Assembly: GCA_023227835.1 (NCBI GenBank)
Contig: JALOCI010000029.1
Span: 1 to 35,508, forward strand
Length of the DNA stretch: 35,508 bases
Reading direction: 5' to 3'
Source of the DNA: Bacteroidales bacterium
Lineage (GTDB): Bacteria > Bacteroidota > Bacteroidia > Bacteroidales > UBA932
Of this stretch, positions 17,019-25,352 are shown in pieces (position 1 is the stretch's first letter; every line of letters begins with the position of its first letter). The notes beneath the pieces are model-generated. The model had not been told where the DNA came from. It did no database searches and worked only from the letters and a program-made list of their open reading frames with translations. Made by a program: the position numbers and the translations under genes.

Positions 17019-18667
17019 GGTTTAACGCTGCCATATTGATATCGCTCCTGACTCTCCTGTTTAATTCAACATACGGGCAGGAGCCCCATGTTGCGGTTGC
17101 AATATCCCGGGATACTATAATGAAAGACGGGGTAAGTTATTATCTGCACAAAGCAGAAAAGGGACAAACTGTCTATTCAATATGCAAAGTTTATGAGATA
17201 ACACCTGAAATATTGCTGGAAGACAACCCTTCTCTGATAAGCGGGCTAAAAGATGGAAGCACTGTTTTAATAAGGAAGGGCGGCAAAAAGCAGGTTACAT
17301 ATTTAAAACATATAGTAAGGTGGTATGACTCCATCTCCTCCATTGCAAAAAAATACGGCGTCTCGGAAGCTGACATCTTAAAAACCAACACCTTACCAGA
17401 CGGAAGACTTGTTGTCAGACAATTGTTGCTTATTCCGGACTCAACCGGAATCATTTCTCAGCCTGAGAGTCCGGCTATCAAACAAATGGCAGACAGTATA
17501 ATTTCAAATCCCGGACAGGTAGAACCAGATTACTCAAGACATACTGTAACCGAATATAAACCATCCACATCTGACAATAAACTGTTTGTATCTGATTACA
17601 GTAACTATAAATTCAAGGTATCGCTGATTTTACCTCTCGGAAGCACAAAAACGGAAACTTCAGAGATGGATGCAAACTTTCTGGATTTCTACGAAGGTTT
17701 TCTGCTTGCTGTCGAGGATATGAAAATGGCCGGAATGAACATAAATCTTCAGGTGCTCGATATGTACGACTATCCGTCTGGAAGCATTCTGGCTCAGTCC
17801 GGTAAGCTCGACAAAAGCAACATTATAATAGGCCCCATATTCGAAAAAGATGTTTCACCTGTTCTGACTCATGCGCAAAACCTTGGAATTCCCGTTGTAT
17901 CACCTATGGATTCCAAAACAGAGTCTCTCGTTGCCAATAATGAAGGTTTCTTTCAGATAAACACCAGTAATTATCATGTTCAATCAGCACTTCTCTCCAG
18001 TATTCCAAAAGGCAATCATGTAACGGTTATTTATGAGGAATCGGGTAAAGATAAAGAGTTAGTGGATCTCACAAGGCACATTTTATCTGAAAAGGGTATA
18101 ACATATAGTACAATATCATATAATGTGCTTTCAGGCAGGGGTATGACACCAAAAATAGGTGCAAAGCTCCTACAGGGTTCAATGAATGCTGTTGTAGTCC
18201 CGTCAAATCAGGAGGCATTCGTATCTGATGTTCTGAGAAATCTGAATCTTCTCAAGACAATGAACGGATTCAATATAACCATATACGGAACATCTAAATG
18301 GCGGACATTTGAAAGTATGGATATAGGCAATTATCATGCAATGAATCTGCATATTGCCTTGCAACATTATATAGATTTCAGCGACAACGATGTGAAGAGA
18401 TTTATATACAGATATCGTGCTCTTTACGGGTGTGAACCGAATCCATACTCATACCAGGCATACGATGTTGCAAAGTATTTCCTTGAACAGCTTTACTTAA
18501 AGGGCCCCAAGTTTTACAGAAGGGAAGATGGAACAACAAGAAGGCTTTTGCAGTCAGATCTTAGATTTGAGAGAGAGAGTAAGTCTGACGGATTTATTAA
18601 CACCGCATCACGAGTTATTATATACAATCCGGACTATTCAGTCAATATCAGCAGTTCTGATTTTTAG
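17015..18667 (+). CDS. LysM domains plus periplasmic-binding-protein-like domain (secreted)
   Basis: The 550-residue protein has a signal peptide (ISLLTLLFNSTYGQ) and two LysM-type repeats: residues about 42-86 (YYLHKAEKGQTVYSICKVYE) and 101-141 (RWYDSISSIAKKYGVSEADI). From about residue 200 it resembles type-1 periplasmic-binding/receptor ligand-binding proteins (KVSLILPLGSTKTE, DFYEGFLLAVEDMKMAG, NIIIGPIFEKDVSPVLTHAQ, PVVSPMDSKTES). LysM binds peptidoglycan, so the protein probably sits on the cell wall with a sensor or scaffold domain; no transporter genes are adjacent, so a transport role is doubtful. It overlaps purC at its start and convergent pepP by 30 bp at its end. Confidence 0.87.
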   Translation: MRFNAAILISLLTLLFNSTYGQEPHVAVAISRDTIMKDGVSYYLHKAEKGQTVYSICKVYEITPEILLEDNPSLISGLKDGSTVLIRKGGKKQVTYLKHIVRWYDSISSIAKKYGVSEADILKTNTLPDGRLVVRQLLLIPDSTGIISQPESPAIKQMADSIISNPGQVEPDYSRHTVTEYKPSTSDNKLFVSDYSNYKFKVSLILPLGSTKTETSEMDANFLDFYEGFLLAVEDMKMAGMNINLQVLDMYDYPSGSILAQSGKLDKSNIIIGPIFEKDVSPVLTHAQNLGIPVVSPMDSKTESLVANNEGFFQINTSNYHVQSALLSSIPKGNHVTVIYEESGKDKELVDLTRHILSEKGITYSTISYNVLSGRGMTPKIGAKLLQGSMNAVVVPSNQEAFVSDVLRNLNLLKTMNGFNITIYGTSKWRTFESMDIGNYHAMNLHIALQHYIDFSDNDVKRFIYRYRALYGCEPNPYSYQAYDVAKYFLEQLYLKGPKFYRREDGTTRRLLQSDLRFERESKSDGFINTASRVIIYNPDYSVNISSSDF

Positions 18668-20428
18668 CCACTCCCTGTCATCATTCTTCAGATATGGCGA
18701 AAGTTCTCTGAAAACGCGCTTGTGATACTCGTTAAGCCAGTCAATTTTTTCTTTGCCTAACAGCTCCCTGATAACAGGTCTGGTATCAAACGGGACCAGG
18801 GTAAGTGTCTCAAATTCGCAGAAAGTTGCAAATTTGTTTTTACACCACTCTTTGCACAGAATAAGGTTTTCACACCGGATACCATAACGGCCCTCCTCAT
18901 AAATGGCAGGCTCATCTGATGTAATCATTCCGGGCTTCAATACAACAGGATTTTCTTCCATTCTTATGCTTTGTGGTCCCTCATGGACGCACAGGTAGTG
19001 GCCAACTCCATGACCTGTGCCATGCATATACATCTTGCCGGCAGAGAAGACAGGCCCTCTTGCAAGAATGTCTAGTTGTGCTCCTCTGGTCCCTGAAGGA
19101 AACCGGGCCATTGCAAGGTTTATCATACCTGATAGGACAAGTGTGTAGTCTCTCTTTTGTTCCTCGGTAATATCCCCGATTGCAATTGTTCTTGTGGTAT
19201 CTGTCGTGCCGCAGATATATTGGCCACCGGTATCGGTTAAAAGGAAATTATCATTCCCCACAAAAGAGTGTACAGCTTCGGAAGGCTCGTAATGAGGCAA
19301 TGCGGCATTAGGTCCAAAGGCCACAATTGGGGCAAAACTCTCACCCATATACAAATCTGACTCCGCTCTGAGCAAGGCTATTTTTGCAGCCGCTTCCCAC
19401 TCTCCGAGAGGGTTGTTTTTCTCTTTAAGTCTCTCCTCTACAAACCTGAGATATTTTACCCAGGCTACCCCATCGAGAATCATTGCCTTCCTGAATCCGG
19501 ATATCTCTGTCTCGTTCTTCACTGCCTTCAGGTTTGCGATAATGCCTCCCCTTCTTGTATCCGGTTTGAATAAAGCACCACCGGACAGTGAAATCTCATA
19601 TTTACTGAGAGATATTTTCTCTTTTGAAGCAATTCTTATTGCATAAGTCGGGTATGATGAGATAAAAGTATCAAATTCGTCATAACCCATGACTCTGACA
19701 TTTTCTTTTGAAAGATGGAGGTTAAGCTCTTCTGTGAGTGTTCCGGTCTTTATAAAGAGAGTCATCGAGTTTTTAGTAAGTGCAGCATAGGCAAGCGGTA
19801 CAGGATTGTACTCTATGTCTGCTCCACGAATATTAAAGAGCCAGGCTATATCATCACAGGATGATATAAGATAAAGAAAATCGCCCTCTTCTCCAATCTC
19901 AGCCACTATTCTCGCATGCTTTGAACTGACGGATTCTCCTGTATAAACATCATCAAGCACGTTTATCCTGTATGATTCAACAACAGGTCTGCTTTTCCAT
20001 ACTGTCTGGAATAAATCGTCTGTCTCGACAAGTTCAAAAGGAAGGAGATCCTGTTGAAGCATGTTGAAATCCGATAGAGGGAGAAGCTCCTTTACGACTC
20101 CTACTCTTTCTCCGTCTTTCAATCTCTTTTTAATCCATGTATCTATACCCTCCGTTCCGGGAATCTTCATCTTCATTAATCCTATACCGGACCCTGCAAG
20201 TTGCGCTTCTGCCTGAACGAAGAAACGTGAATCTGTCCAAAGAGCAGCATCTTTGAGTGTTACAGCAATAGTCCCGGCAGATCCGTTAAAGCCGGAAAGC
20301 CACTCAACACATTTATAATGAGCCTGAATATATTCACCAAAATGAGGATCACCGGAAGGAACCACAAGAGCACTTATCCCCCTCTCAATCATAGCCTTAC
20401 GCAAAAGCTCCAATTTGTATACTGCCAT
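18638..20428 (-). CDS. Xaa-Pro aminopeptidase (M24 family)
   Basis: This 596-residue metalloprotease removes N-terminal residues preceding proline. It has the three-part layout of long aminopeptidase P: two creatinase-like N-terminal domains (opening ERGISALVVPSGDPHFGEYI, with AALWTDSRFFVQAEAQL) and a C-terminal pita-bread domain. Metal-binding segments are DTGGQYICGTTDTTRTI (two Asp), MYMHGTGHGVGHYLCVHEGP (His) and TSDEPAIYEEGRYGIRCEN (Glu). No signal peptide is seen, so it is cytoplasmic. The last 30 bp are antisense to the end of the LysM gene, and it is divergent from rubrerythrin. Confidence 0.95.
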   Translation of the reverse strand: MAVYKLELLRKAMIERGISALVVPSGDPHFGEYIQAHYKCVEWLSGFNGSAGTIAVTLKDAALWTDSRFFVQAEAQLAGSGIGLMKMKIPGTEGIDTWIKKRLKDGERVGVVKELLPLSDFNMLQQDLLPFELVETDDLFQTVWKSRPVVESYRINVLDDVYTGESVSSKHARIVAEIGEEGDFLYLISSCDDIAWLFNIRGADIEYNPVPLAYAALTKNSMTLFIKTGTLTEELNLHLSKENVRVMGYDEFDTFISSYPTYAIRIASKEKISLSKYEISLSGGALFKPDTRRGGIIANLKAVKNETEISGFRKAMILDGVAWVKYLRFVEERLKEKNNPLGEWEAAAKIALLRAESDLYMGESFAPIVAFGPNAALPHYEPSEAVHSFVGNDNFLLTDTGGQYICGTTDTTRTIAIGDITEEQKRDYTLVLSGMINLAMARFPSGTRGAQLDILARGPVFSAGKMYMHGTGHGVGHYLCVHEGPQSIRMEENPVVLKPGMITSDEPAIYEEGRYGIRCENLILCKEWCKNKFATFCEFETLTLVPFDTRPVIRELLGKEKIDWLNEYHKRVFRELSPYLKNDDREWLKIRTADID

Positions 20429-20484
20429 ATTACAGATGTTTATTTGTACATAATGCGAATATACGAATTCACGAAGGATTTTGT

Positions 20485-20492
20485 TATATTTG
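20485..20492 (+). promoter_or_regulatory. -7 box (TATATTTG) for rubrerythrin
   Basis: TATATTTG lies 36 bp before the rubrerythrin ATG in the pepP/rubrerythrin spacer. No good TTTG is present at the -33 distance. Confidence 0.5.
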
Positions 20493-20528
20493 CAGCAAAA
20501 GGAATACTAACTTTTTAAAATAAAACTT

Positions 20529-21107
20529 ATGGAAAAGAGCATTAAGGGGACAAAAACCGAACAGAATCTTTTAAAAGCATTTGCCGGCGAATCGCAAGCA
20601 AGGAGCAGGTATGTCTACTTTGCCAGTGTAGCCAAGAAAGAGGGCTTCGAGAAAATTGCCGATGTTTTTCAAGAGACTGCAGAACAAGAGAAGGAACACG
20701 CCAAAAGGTTTTTTAAATTTCTTGAGGGTGGAATGGTTGAGATAACAGCCACATATCCAGCCGGAATAATTGGCACTACAAAAGACAATCTGGCTGCTGC
20801 AGCTGCAGGTGAAAACGAAGAGTGGAGCGAACTCTATCCTGCATTTGCCGAAGTAGCTATGGCCGAAGGTTTTCCTCAGGTAGCAACTGCATTTAGAATG
20901 ATTGCAAAAGTGGAGGCAGAGCACGAGAAACGTTACAGGGCTCTTCTTGCAAGAGTTGAAGAGGGCAAATTCTTTGAAAGAGAAGAGGAGATTGAATGGC
21001 AATGCCGCAATTGCGGGTATGTTCACAAAGGAAAGAAAGCCCTTGAGAACTGCCCGGCCTGCAACCATCCTAAAGCATACTTCGAACCAAAGAAAAACAA
21101 CTATTAA
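20529..21107 (+). CDS. rbr: Rubrerythrin
   Basis: This 192-residue non-haem iron protein reduces hydrogen peroxide in anaerobes. The N-terminal ferritin-like domain carries the diiron ligands: LLKAFAGESQARSRYVYFAS (Glu21), AEQEKEHAKR (Glu54, His57) and IAKVEAEHEKRY (Glu129, His132). The C-terminal rubredoxin-like domain has two CxxC pairs, QCRNCGY (Cys159, Cys162) and NCPACNHP (Cys175, Cys178). It is cytoplasmic. It starts a plus-strand run that includes thioredoxin reductase, so redox defence may be co-expressed; the next gene begins 3 bp after the stop. Confidence 0.97.
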   Translation: MEKSIKGTKTEQNLLKAFAGESQARSRYVYFASVAKKEGFEKIADVFQETAEQEKEHAKRFFKFLEGGMVEITATYPAGIIGTTKDNLAAAAAGENEEWSELYPAFAEVAMAEGFPQVATAFRMIAKVEAEHEKRYRALLARVEEGKFFEREEEIEWQCRNCGYVHKGKKALENCPACNHPKAYFEPKKNNY

Positions 21108-21110
21108 AAG

Positions 21111-22055
21111 TTGAAAGGCACCACATACGAAAGGGTTATCGGAGCAGTCAGAGATGTTCTACCTACAACAATAAAGACCTGTGTCTGGTTAGTTAAAATA
21201 ACAGTATTAATCTCAATCGGGATTCTTTTACTAAGATATTTTAACATTTTACCCTGGTTCTCAGGTCTTATCAGTCCGGTTTTCAATATTTTCGGACTCC
21301 CCGGGGAGGCTGCCCTGGCATATGTGACAGGATATTTCGTCAACGTATATTCTGCCATAGCTGTGATGACAACTCTCGACCTTGACATAAGAGCCATTAC
21401 CATACTATCGGTAATGGTTCTTTGTTCCCACAATATTATAATTGAGACGGCGGTTCAGAAAAAGACAGGCTCATCTGCCGTACGGATGGTTGCCATACGA
21501 ACCCTGTCGGCATTCATTCTTGCATTTGTACTGAACAAGATAATGCCAGGAGAAATTATAAGCAATGTACTTAACTCTACTATAGAGAAAGCCTCTCTGA
21601 AAGAGATGTTAACCGATTGGACCTATTCTACAATCAGGATTGTAATCACAATGACTATCCTGATATTCACCCTTTCAATACTACAGAGAATCCTTGCGGA
21701 ATTCGGTGTTATAAGGTGGATTTCAAAGTTTCTCAGGCCATTGCTTGCAATTTTCGGGTTGCCGGCAAAGACCTCTTTCCTTTGGATTGTTGCCAATACA
21801 CTGGGACTGGCATACGGAGCAGCAGTAATGATAGAGGAGTATGAAGGTGGCAAGGTGAATAAAAGTGACATAGATCTGCTCAATCATCATATTGCAATAT
21901 CTCATAGTAATCTTGAGGATGTCATTCTCCTGACTTCTGTCGGAGGGATGTTCTGGTGGTTAATTTTATCCCGTTGGGGCATGTCTCTTCTTCTTGTCTG
22001 GGAGCTCAAAGCCGAGATGGCAATAAGAAAAAAAATACTTACCTTTGTCGGTTAG
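21111..22055 (+). CDS. Nucleoside-recognition (Gate) domain membrane protein
   Basis: The frame begins at a TTG at 21111, three bases after the rubrerythrin stop. No ATG or GTG appears for about 80 codons and conserved-looking sequence starts at once, so TTG with translational coupling is the likely start. The 314 residues hold about eight hydrophobic helices in two similar halves. Each half has a Gate-like segment (FSGLISPVFNIFGLPGEAAL and ISKFLRPLLAIFGLPAKTSF), the repeated pattern of the nucleoside-recognition/spore-maturation family. The substrate is unknown; relatives are often placed near transporters. It is an inner-membrane protein, followed by trxB after 22 bp. Confidence 0.85.
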   Translation: MKGTTYERVIGAVRDVLPTTIKTCVWLVKITVLISIGILLLRYFNILPWFSGLISPVFNIFGLPGEAALAYVTGYFVNVYSAIAVMTTLDLDIRAITILSVMVLCSHNIIIETAVQKKTGSSAVRMVAIRTLSAFILAFVLNKIMPGEIISNVLNSTIEKASLKEMLTDWTYSTIRIVITMTILIFTLSILQRILAEFGVIRWISKFLRPLLAIFGLPAKTSFLWIVANTLGLAYGAAVMIEEYEGGKVNKSDIDLLNHHIAISHSNLEDVILLTSVGGMFWWLILSRWGMSLLLVWELKAEMAIRKKILTFVG

Positions 22056-22077
22056 AAATTATAAATCTATTATTTAA

Positions 22078-23013
22078 ATGAGTACAGAAAGAGTCAAATG
22101 CCTTATCATAGGCAGCGGCCCTGCCGGTTATACTGCTTCAATATACGCTTCAAGAGCCAATCTATCTCCTGTGTTGTATGAGGGTATACAACCCGGAGGA
22201 CAACTTACAACCACCACCGAAGTGGAAAATTTTCCCGGCTATCCTCAAGGCATTACAGGTACAGAGTTAATGGAGGATTTACGCAATCAGGCATTGAAAT
22301 TCAATACTGACATCCGTTCGGGTCTGGTAACCTCGGCAGATCTTTCTGAGCGTCCGTTTAAAATCACAATTGACGAGGAGAAGGATATTCTTGCCGATTC
22401 ATTGATTATTGCGACCGGAGCAACTGCAAAATATCTTGGACTTGAATCCGAGGAGAAATATAAAGGACAGGGGGTCTCTGCATGCGCAACATGTGACGGT
22501 TTTTTCTACAGAGGAAAGGATGTTGCTGTCGTTGGTGGAGGTGATACTGCGTGCGAAGAGGCATCATATCTTGCGAATCTTTGCAATAAAGTATATCTGA
22601 TTGTAAGAAGAGATGTGCTCCGGGCCTCAAAAGCAATGCAGGAGCGGGTTATGAACACTTCAAACATAGAAATTCTTTGGCAATATAATACAAAAGAGAT
22701 TACAGGAACACCAATCGGAGGTGTGAATGGTGCGATTCTTGTTCATAAGGATGGTTCAGAAAGACGAATCGACATCCACGGTTTTTTCCTGGCTATCGGA
22801 CACCACCCAAATTCTGAGATTTTCAGTAAATGGGTAAGGACAAATGAAGAGGGTTATATTATTACCGATGGTAAAAGCAGCAGGACAAATGTGCCAGGTG
22901 TTTTTGCAGCAGGTGATGTTCAGGACAACACTTATCGCCAGGCAATCACTGCAGCCGGTTCGGGTTGCATGGCAGCGTTGGATGTGGAAAGGTTCTTGTC
23001 TGAAAACAAATAA
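22078..23013 (+). CDS. trxB: Thioredoxin-disulfide reductase
   Basis: The 311-residue flavoenzyme passes electrons from NADPH to thioredoxin. The FAD-binding GSGPAGYTASIYASRANL lies at the N-terminus, the redox-active pair is SACATCDG (Cys136, Cys139), the NADPH site is VAVVGGGDTACEEASYLA, and the FAD-contact GVFAAGDVQDNTYRQAITAA is near the end. It is a cytoplasmic dimer of the low-molecular-weight class. It follows the Gate-domain gene by 22 bp and precedes bamD by 8 bp. Confidence 0.97.
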   Translation: MSTERVKCLIIGSGPAGYTASIYASRANLSPVLYEGIQPGGQLTTTTEVENFPGYPQGITGTELMEDLRNQALKFNTDIRSGLVTSADLSERPFKITIDEEKDILADSLIIATGATAKYLGLESEEKYKGQGVSACATCDGFFYRGKDVAVVGGGDTACEEASYLANLCNKVYLIVRRDVLRASKAMQERVMNTSNIEILWQYNTKEITGTPIGGVNGAILVHKDGSERRIDIHGFFLAIGHHPNSEIFSKWVRTNEEGYIITDGKSSRTNVPGVFAAGDVQDNTYRQAITAAGSGCMAALDVERFLSENK

Positions 23014-23021
23014 TTTAATTT

Positions 23022-23825
23022 ATGAAACAAGGTAAAACTATCTTCTTAACTATCATTGCCGGGATCTTGCTTGCAACTTCCTGCAAGTCTCCTTATGAAG
23101 CCCTTCTGAATTCTACTGACACTCAACAGAAATACAAGGGTGCCATGATGTATTTCGACAAAGGGAGATATTACAAAGCATCTCAATTGTTCGAACAGTT
23201 GATTACGTATGTAAAAAATACCGAAAAGGATGACACGGTGCAGTTTTACCTCGGTTTGAGTAATTTTAAATACGGAGACATGCTTAACGCTGAGGCCAAT
23301 TTTCAGGAATTTGTGACATCGTTTCCAAGAAGCCCTTTTACCGAAGAGGCAAAATTTCTCAGAATTGAGTGTCTGTATAACAGCACATACAGATATGAAC
23401 TGGATCAGATACCGACGTATAAGACAATGTCGGCCATCAATGAGTACCTATATGAATATCCGAATACCACAAATCTGAGGAGATGCCGGGATATGCTTGT
23501 TGACCTACAGGAGCGTCTTGACAGAAAAAGCTATGAGGCTGCCAAGATTTACTACACTCTTGAAGATTACAAGTCAGCCACCTATGCCTTGAAGAACACC
23601 CTTAAGGAGAATGCTGACAACCAATATCGTGAGGATATTATGTACTATATCGTATGCTCCAATTACAAATACGCTGTTAACAGTATCCCTGAGAGACAAA
23701 AGGAGCGTTTCTTGGTATTGATTGACGAATATTATAATTTTATAAGTGAATTTCCTGAATCCAAATACAAAAAGGAACTTGACGGGATGTTCGCCGAAGC
23801 ACAGAAAATAACAAATAACAAATAA
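23022..23825 (+). CDS. bamD: Outer-membrane protein assembly factor BamD
   Basis: This lipoprotein (lipobox LLATSC, Cys21) of 267 residues has TPR-type repeats throughout (YKGAMMYFDKGRYYKASQLF, VQFYLGLSNFKYGDMLNAEA, YEAAKIYYTLEDYKSATYAL) and the BamD start CKSPYEALLNSTD. BamD is the essential lipoprotein partner of BamA on the inner face of the outer membrane. The C-terminal segment ERFLVLIDEYYNFISEFPES is typical of Bacteroidota members. It lies 2 bp before the omega-like gene, the usual gene order in this phylum. Confidence 0.95.
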   Translation: MKQGKTIFLTIIAGILLATSCKSPYEALLNSTDTQQKYKGAMMYFDKGRYYKASQLFEQLITYVKNTEKDDTVQFYLGLSNFKYGDMLNAEANFQEFVTSFPRSPFTEEAKFLRIECLYNSTYRYELDQIPTYKTMSAINEYLYEYPNTTNLRRCRDMLVDLQERLDRKSYEAAKIYYTLEDYKSATYALKNTLKENADNQYREDIMYYIVCSNYKYAVNSIPERQKERFLVLIDEYYNFISEFPESKYKKELDGMFAEAQKITNNK

Positions 23826-23827
23826 AT

Positions 23828-24142
23828 ATGGAAATTAAGAAGAGTGTTCCTACAAACACCATTACAAGGGATGTATCAAAACTCTGTGAGCCTACAGGCA
23901 ATGTGTATGAGACAACAATGATTATTGCCAAGAGGTCCAATCAGATAGCCGCAACCCTGAAACAGGAGTTAGACCAGAAACTTAAGGAGTTTTCAAATTT
24001 CGCAGACACACTTGAAGAGACTTTTGAGAACAGAGAGCAGATTGAGATTTCACGCTATTACGAGAAACTCCCGAAACCTACCCTTCTTGCCATTGCAGAG
24101 TTTGAAGAGGGCAACATAAACACAAGGGTAGCTGAAGGCTGA
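23828..24142 (+). CDS. rpoZ: RNA polymerase omega/Rpb6-like subunit
   Basis: This small 104-residue protein starts 2 bp after bamD. The segment GNVYETTMIIAKRSNQIA has the Rpb6/omega helix that clamps the beta' C-terminus, and PTLLAIAEFEEGNINTRVAE matches the later part in Bacteroidota homologues. Omega aids assembly and stability of RNA polymerase. The position between bamD and coaBC is the standard arrangement in this phylum. It ends in TGA, one of several genes here that use TGA as a real stop. Confidence 0.9.
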   Translation: MEIKKSVPTNTITRDVSKLCEPTGNVYETTMIIAKRSNQIAATLKQELDQKLKEFSNFADTLEETFENREQIEISRYYEKLPKPTLLAIAEFEEGNINTRVAEG

Positions 24143-24146
24143 CCAA

Positions 24147-25352
24147 ATGTTAAAGGGGAAACATATTTTACTGGGAATCACAGGTAGTATTGCAGCATAT
24201 AAGGCTGCCTACCTGATAAGATTTCTTGTGAAAGAAGGTGCTGAAGTTAAGGTAGTCATGACAGATATGGCTAAACGCTTCATCACTCCGCTTTCTATTG
24301 CCACCCTTTCTAAAAATCCCGTACTGACTGAATTTTACAATCCCGAGAATGGTGACTGGAATAGTCATGTATCTCTCGGAATCTGGGCTGATCTTTTTAT
24401 AATCGCCCCTGCATCAGCAAATACCTTAGCCAAAATGGCTACAGGAGTTGCAGACAACCTTCTCCTCACAACATATCTTTCTGCCAAATGTCCGGTTATG
24501 GTTGCTCCGGCAATGGATCTGGACATGTACCGGCATACGGCAACTACAGTTAATCTTGAGACTCTTTCCAAAAGAGGCGTTATGATTGTAGAACCTTCAT
24601 CCGGAGAACTTGCAAGCGGTCTGGACGGAAAAGGGAGAATGGAGGAACCTGAAATTATTGTGACCCGTATAAAAAATGTTTTCAAATCCTCTCCTTCCCT
24701 CTCAGGTAAAAAGATACTCATAACCGCCGGCCCCACAAGGGAAGAGATTGATCCGGTAAGGTATATAACAAACCATTCATCAGGCAAAATGGGCTATGCT
24801 CTTGCCCTGGAGTGCGCTGAAAGGGGTGCGAGTGTGATCCTCATAAGCGGTCCTACAAATCTGAATTTATCATCTCCGTTAGTAAACAAGATTGATGTAG
24901 CCTCAGCTGCAGAAATGTACAGGGGTACAATCGCCGCATATGAAGATGGGGTGGATGTTGTCATTCTTAGTGCTGCTGTGGCCGATTTCACTCCGGTAAT
25001 CGCAACCGCAAAAAAAATAAAGAGAGGTAAAGAAAATTATTCTCTTGAGCTTAAACCGACAAAAGATATTGCCGCGGAACTTGGCAATATCAAGAAAGAA
25101 AACACAATTCACATTGGGTTTGCTCTTGAAACAGACAATGAACTGGCAAACGCCAGTGACAAGCTTCTCAGAAAAAATCTCGACGCTATTGTATTGAACT
25201 CTTTAAGAGATGAGGGAGCAGGCTTTGGCACGGATACAAACAAGGTGAGCATCATAGGACATGACGGTTCAAAACAAGACTTTAACCTAAAATCGAAGAG
25301 ACAGGTAGCCTCTGACATCGTTGACTATATAGAAAAACTGCTTTCATGCTAA
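24147..25352 (+). CDS. coaBC: Bifunctional phosphopantothenoylcysteine decarboxylase / phosphopantothenate-cysteine ligase
   Basis: CoaBC performs two successive steps of coenzyme A synthesis. The N-terminal flavin-dependent decarboxylase half (about 1-180) shows LGITGSIAAYKAAYLIRFL, the active-site His74 (NSHVSLG), APASANTLAKMATGVADNLL and PAMDLDMY. The C-terminal ligase half opens with KILITAGPTREEIDPVRYIT and NHSSGKMGYALA. In GELASGLDGKGRM, Ser157 stands where the E. coli enzyme has its catalytic Cys158 (ACG); this may be normal for the lineage but is worth checking. The last 7 bp overlap recN. Confidence 0.96.
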   Translation: MLKGKHILLGITGSIAAYKAAYLIRFLVKEGAEVKVVMTDMAKRFITPLSIATLSKNPVLTEFYNPENGDWNSHVSLGIWADLFIIAPASANTLAKMATGVADNLLLTTYLSAKCPVMVAPAMDLDMYRHTATTVNLETLSKRGVMIVEPSSGELASGLDGKGRMEEPEIIVTRIKNVFKSSPSLSGKKILITAGPTREEIDPVRYITNHSSGKMGYALALECAERGASVILISGPTNLNLSSPLVNKIDVASAAEMYRGTIAAYEDGVDVVILSAAVADFTPVIATAKKIKRGKENYSLELKPTKDIAAELGNIKKENTIHIGFALETDNELANASDKLLRKNLDAIVLNSLRDEGAGFGTDTNKVSIIGHDGSKQDFNLKSKRQVASDIVDYIEKLLSC

